DNA from: Asaia bogorensis
Lineage (GTDB): Bacteria; Pseudomonadota; Alphaproteobacteria; Acetobacterales; Acetobacteraceae
Length of the DNA stretch: 8,992 bases
Direction of reading: 5' to 3'
NCBI GenBank assembly: GCA_945873675.1
Contig: CAMCEP010000100.1
Coordinates: 1 to 8,992, forward strand
Under the pieces are notes generated by a model. The model saw nothing but the letters and a program-made list of their open reading frames with translations. It was not told the origin of the DNA and did no database searches. This document shows positions 6,622 through 8,992 of the stretch, one piece after another; within the stretch, counting starts at the first letter, position 1, and each line of letters begins with the position of its first letter. The position numbers and the translations under genes are program-made.

Positions 6622-7524
6622 TCAGGCCGCGAGACGCGCTGCGCGCACACCGCGCATCCGCCCGCCAGGAATCGCGCCCTTGATCGCCGCCGCCATATCG
6701 GCGGCCGCCAGCAGGCCATTCCAAGCCACGCCGGTGTCCACCCCCATGCGGCGGAACATCCAAACCACATCTTCGGTCGCCACATTGCCGGTGGCGCCAG
6801 GCGCAAAGGGGCAGCCGCCAATGCCGCCCGCGGCGCTATCAATCACGCGGCAGCCGGCGGCATAGGCGGCCGTCACATTGGCCACCCCCATGCCGTAAGT
6901 GTCATGGCCATGAAAGGCGAAGCGCTGGCCCCAAGCGGCCTGCGCCTTCTCAAACACGCGCCGCACCTGATCGGGGCTGGCATTGCCGGTGGTGTCCGCC
7001 AGCGCGATTTCCATATCCGGGTTCAGCGCTACAATGCGTTCCACCCAATCCAAAGCTTCCGCATCTTCCACCACGCCATCAAAGGGGCAATGGAACACGC
7101 AGGAAAGATTGAAGCGGATCAGCGTGCCCTTCGGCGTATCGCGCACCAGGGATGCCAATTCCGTAAAGCTTTCTTCCCGCGTGCGGTTCAGATTGGCCTT
7201 ATTGTGCCCCGCCGTCGCCGACATGAAAAAGCCCAGACGCTCGGCCCCACCGGCAATCGCCGCATCAAAGCCGCGCCGATTGGGCACCAGCACCGTGCTT
7301 TCCAGCCCCGGCAGCGTTCTCGTGAAAGCCAGTACCGCCGCCGTATCCGCCATTTGCGGAATGGCCTTGGGCGACACGAAGGACCCGATTTCCATCCGTC
7401 GGAGCCCCGCATCATACAGCGCCTGGATCAGGGCGATTTTCACCTCGGTCGGCACGAAATCACCGGTGATGGATTGAATCCCGTCACGCGGGGCGACTTC
7501 GCTGATGGTCACCTTGCCGGTCAT
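6622..7524 (-). CDS. Hydroxymethylglutaryl-CoA lyase-type enzyme (DRE-TIM metallolyase)
   Basis: A 300-residue enzyme, the normal length for bacterial HMG-CoA lyases. These split (S)-HMG-CoA into acetyl-CoA and acetoacetate in the cytoplasm with a divalent metal. Key elements are all visible: EVAPRDGIQ with R13 and D14 (metal ligand), MEIGSFVSPKAIPQMAD with E45, D177 in ALADTTGNASP, the ligands H205 and H207 in FHGHDTYGMGVAN, and the signature GGIGGCPFAPGATGNVATED with catalytic C238 and metal ligand N247. RDGIQ replaces the more usual RDGLQ. The start overlaps the CoA-transferase stop by ATGA, with AAGGAG (7533-7538) 8 nt upstream. The pairing suggests that the lyase cleaves a CoA ester made by its neighbour; the substrate could be HMG-CoA or a related branched hydroxyacyl-CoA. 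Fold and chemistry are confident, exact substrate less so. Confidence 0.88.
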   Translation of the reverse strand: MTGKVTISEVAPRDGIQSITGDFVPTEVKIALIQALYDAGLRRMEIGSFVSPKAIPQMADTAAVLAFTRTLPGLESTVLVPNRRGFDAAIAGGAERLGFFMSATAGHNKANLNRTREESFTELASLVRDTPKGTLIRFNLSCVFHCPFDGVVEDAEALDWVERIVALNPDMEIALADTTGNASPDQVRRVFEKAQAAWGQRFAFHGHDTYGMGVANVTAAYAAGCRVIDSAAGGIGGCPFAPGATGNVATEDVVWMFRRMGVDTGVAWNGLLAAADMAAAIKGAIPGGRMRGVRAARLAA

Positions 7525-8720
7525 GCCTGCTTCTCCTTCGCTTCGGCCAGAAGTTCCTTGAACACATGGTCATTATGCGCCCCCGCCGCCGGGCCTGGCC
7601 AGCGCACCACATCCTGCGGCGCCACGCCATCAAAGCGGAAGGGTGCCGCCGGGTGCAGCACCTGGCCCAACAAAGGGTCCGCCACTTCCATCACCCAGCC
7701 ACGCTCACGGAAATGCGGGTCATTGGCGCAATCGGCCATGTCATAAAGCCGCGAACAGGGCACTTCGGCCGCTTCCAGAATGGCCTCGGCCTCGGCTGCC
7801 GGCTTGGTGCGGGTCCAGGCGGCGATGGCGGTATCAAGCTCGGCCACATTGTCACAGCGGAGCCCATTGGTGGCGAAGCGCGGCGCATCCGCCAATTCGG
7901 GCTGGCCAATCGCGGCCATCAGCCGGCGGAAGATCAAATCCGAATTGCCGGCAACGCAAAGCCATTTGCCATCGGCGCAGGGGTAGGTGTTGGTGGGGGC
8001 GGCGGTCTTGATGGCCGCGCCCTGCGGCTGACGTACCCAGCCGAAAAGACCATATTCCGGCAGCATGCCTTCCATGAGTGAAAACACGCTGCTCACCAAA
8101 TCCACATCCACCACGCGGCCCTTGGCATGGGGGTCGCCCTTCACCGCCCAGCAGGCGGACACCACGGCAAGCGCGCAGTAAATCCCAGCCAGATCATCGC
8201 TGATGGAAACCCCGCAGCGCGGCGGCGGCAGCCCCTGTTCGCCCGGATGGCCCGTGAGGTGCCGAAGGCCGCCCATGGCTTCGCCAATCGCGCCAAAGGC
8301 GGGCTTGTCCTTATAGGGACCATCCTGCCCATAGCCAGAAATCCGCCCGATCACGAGGCGCGGGTTTTCACGATGCAGCACATCCGGCCCAAGGCCGATG
8401 CGTTCCAGGTAGCCCGCGCGGAAATTCTCAATCAGCCCATCGGCGCGGCGGAGCAGCGCAATCAGCTTCGCGCGATCATCCGGCCTTTTCAGATCAAGCG
8501 TGACGCTGAGCTTATTGCGCCCATGCACGCTGAACCAAACGGCATTGCCATTGATATTGCTGCCCCAACCGCGCACCGGGTCCCCGCCCGGGGGTTCCAC
8601 CTTGATCACCTCGGCGCCGAGATCAGCCAGCAGGCGCGTGGCGAAGGGGGCGGCAATGTAATGGCCACGCTCCACGAGCTTGAGGCCGGCACGGGGGAGG
8701 TTGGGGGCGGCGCTGGGCAT
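7521..8720 (-). CDS. Class III (CaiB/BaiF family) CoA-transferase
   Basis: A 399-residue protein of the family III CoA-transferases (usual length about 380-430), which move CoA between carboxylic acids through an aspartyl-CoA thioester in an interlocked dimer. The N-terminal Rossmann part has GHYIAAPFATRLLADLGAEV then IKVEPPGGDPVR. FSVHGRNKLSVTLDLK (63-78) follows, then ENFRAGYLERIGLG, ISGYGQDGPY (127-136), and the catalytic aspartate D175 in VSISDDLAGIYCALAV, aligned as D-x3-G with formyl-CoA transferase D169. GRVVDVDL (201-208) and the AxVPCSRLYD motif (around 340) complete the family pattern. An in-frame TAA 12 nt upstream fixes ATG 8720 as the furthest upstream start. The sequence before it is pyrimidine-rich with no Shine-Dalgarno match, so the message may be leaderless or coupled. 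The substrate cannot be read from sequence; SUGCT-like dicarboxylate transferases are one possibility given the lyase next door. Confidence 0.87.
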   Translation of the reverse strand: MPSAAPNLPRAGLKLVERGHYIAAPFATRLLADLGAEVIKVEPPGGDPVRGWGSNINGNAVWFSVHGRNKLSVTLDLKRPDDRAKLIALLRRADGLIENFRAGYLERIGLGPDVLHRENPRLVIGRISGYGQDGPYKDKPAFGAIGEAMGGLRHLTGHPGEQGLPPPRCGVSISDDLAGIYCALAVVSACWAVKGDPHAKGRVVDVDLVSSVFSLMEGMLPEYGLFGWVRQPQGAAIKTAAPTNTYPCADGKWLCVAGNSDLIFRRLMAAIGQPELADAPRFATNGLRCDNVAELDTAIAAWTRTKPAAEAEAILEAAEVPCSRLYDMADCANDPHFRERGWVMEVADPLLGQVLHPAAPFRFDGVAPQDVVRWPGPAAGAHNDHVFKELLAEAKEKQA

Positions 8721-8856
8721 GGGGCGGGTTTAGCGGAGAATGCGGGCGCGGGAAATCGGCGCCATCGAAACCGAACAGCAATCTTTCGCCGCTACACTCA
8801 TTTCTGTCGCAAGTTTTCTAAGCGACTTAGTCTCTCCCATCGGCGCCGCGACTGCT

Positions 8857-8870
8857 ACTTGGCGCCAAGT
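8857..8870. repeat. Perfect 14-bp palindrome ACTTGGCGCCAAGT
   Basis: The 14 bases are self-complementary without a spacer, 137 nt upstream of the CoA-transferase start. It could be a symmetric operator or part of an RNA hairpin. It uses the same hexamers (CTTGGC, GCCAAG) as the inverted repeat at 5715-5734, in opposite order. Confidence 0.4.
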
Positions 8871-8878
8871 CCTGCACG

Positions 8879-8915
8879 CTACCGTGGTCCGCCCCCCGGG
8901 CCACGGTAGTTTTTT
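8879..8915 (+). terminator. Strong plus-strand intrinsic terminator without an upstream plus-strand gene
   Basis: CTACCGTGG (8879-8887) pairs perfectly with CCACGGTAG (8901-8909). The stem extends inward by one wobble and two G-C pairs, leaving a 7-nt loop GCCCCCC. Six T (8910-8915) follow directly. On the minus strand there is no T run after the stem, so the signal is directional. Confidence 0.75.
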
Positions 8916-8992
8916 GCGGCCAGGTCCGCGCCCTGTTGTGCGTGATCTTGCCATGATAGGTCTCCCCTCATGCAAAGCTGCCTCGGCCCGCG

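Larger units (their letters stand above)
8780..8915 (+). ncRNA. Possible small RNA or leader ending at an orphan terminator
   Basis: A strong plus-strand intrinsic terminator ends at 8915, yet the gene before it (the CoA-transferase) runs the other way, so some short plus-strand transcript should end here. The stretch contains self-pairing elements: CTAAG-CGA-CTTAG at 8818-8830, CGGCGCCG at 8841-8848 and the 14-bp palindrome ACTTGGCGCCAAGT at 8857-8870. No convincing promoter was found and the 5' end given is a guess. No known RNA family was recognised. Confidence 0.25.

Noticed and set aside
8127..8909. A 260-codon plus-strand frame opposite the CoA-transferase
   Set aside because: It is antisense to a gene with clear catalytic motifs and runs through the terminator at 8879-8915; no domain is recognisable.
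8740..8992. A plus-strand frame from ATG 8740 open to the window edge
   Set aside because: There is no properly spaced ribosome-binding site, no recognisable domain, and it would read through the strong plus-strand terminator.
1..8992. CRISPR arrays, tRNA or rRNA genes, insertion sequences, attachment sites
   Set aside because: I looked for regularly spaced direct repeats, tRNA cloverleaf signatures, transposase motifs and terminal inverted repeats and saw none.

Overview
The window is moderately high-GC DNA with tightly packed genes. The protein families (a short RHH_4-type ribbon-helix-helix protein, a DUF4332 helix-hairpin-helix protein, a minimal Hyf-type membrane complex, and a class III CoA-transferase next to an HMG-CoA-lyase-like gene) suggest an alphaproteobacterium. 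Rhodospirillales/Acetobacteraceae is most likely, but this is judged from family resemblance only; no search was run.

Region 1 (1-5382, minus strand): five genes of a hydrogenase-4-like (Hyf) or energy-converting-hydrogenase-related complex, in the order hyfB, hyfC, hyfE, hyfF and the first 102 codons of hyfG, which runs off the left edge. All four junctions are ATGA overlaps, so this is one translationally coupled operon. The products are two antiporter-like proton-pumping subunits (HyfB, HyfF), a NuoH-like membrane anchor (HyfC), a small NuoK-like subunit (HyfE) and the start of the large subunit (HyfG). No hyfD lies between hyfC and hyfE. The Ni-binding cysteines of HyfG would lie outside the window, so it cannot be decided here whether the complex is a real hydrogenase or a metal-free relative.

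Region 2 (5383-6621): small genes and regulatory DNA. A 73-residue RHH protein lies just upstream of hyfB on the same strand. A 223-bp divergent intergenic region with two inverted repeats separates it from a plus-strand DUF4332 gene (135 aa). That gene is followed by two hairpins, the second a probable terminator, and meets a convergent 49-aa minus-strand gene of unknown function.

Region 3 (6622-8720, minus strand): a two-gene operon with an ATGA overlap. A class III (CaiB/BaiF) CoA-transferase is followed by an HMG-CoA-lyase-type enzyme, and a clear intrinsic terminator follows. Together they could activate a short dicarboxylic acid to its CoA thioester and then cleave it to acetyl-CoA plus a keto acid.

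Region 4 (8721-8992): no convincing gene. It holds a very strong plus-strand intrinsic terminator with no plus-strand gene in front of it, plus several short palindromes. This is the best candidate in the window for something undescribed, such as a small RNA or leader.
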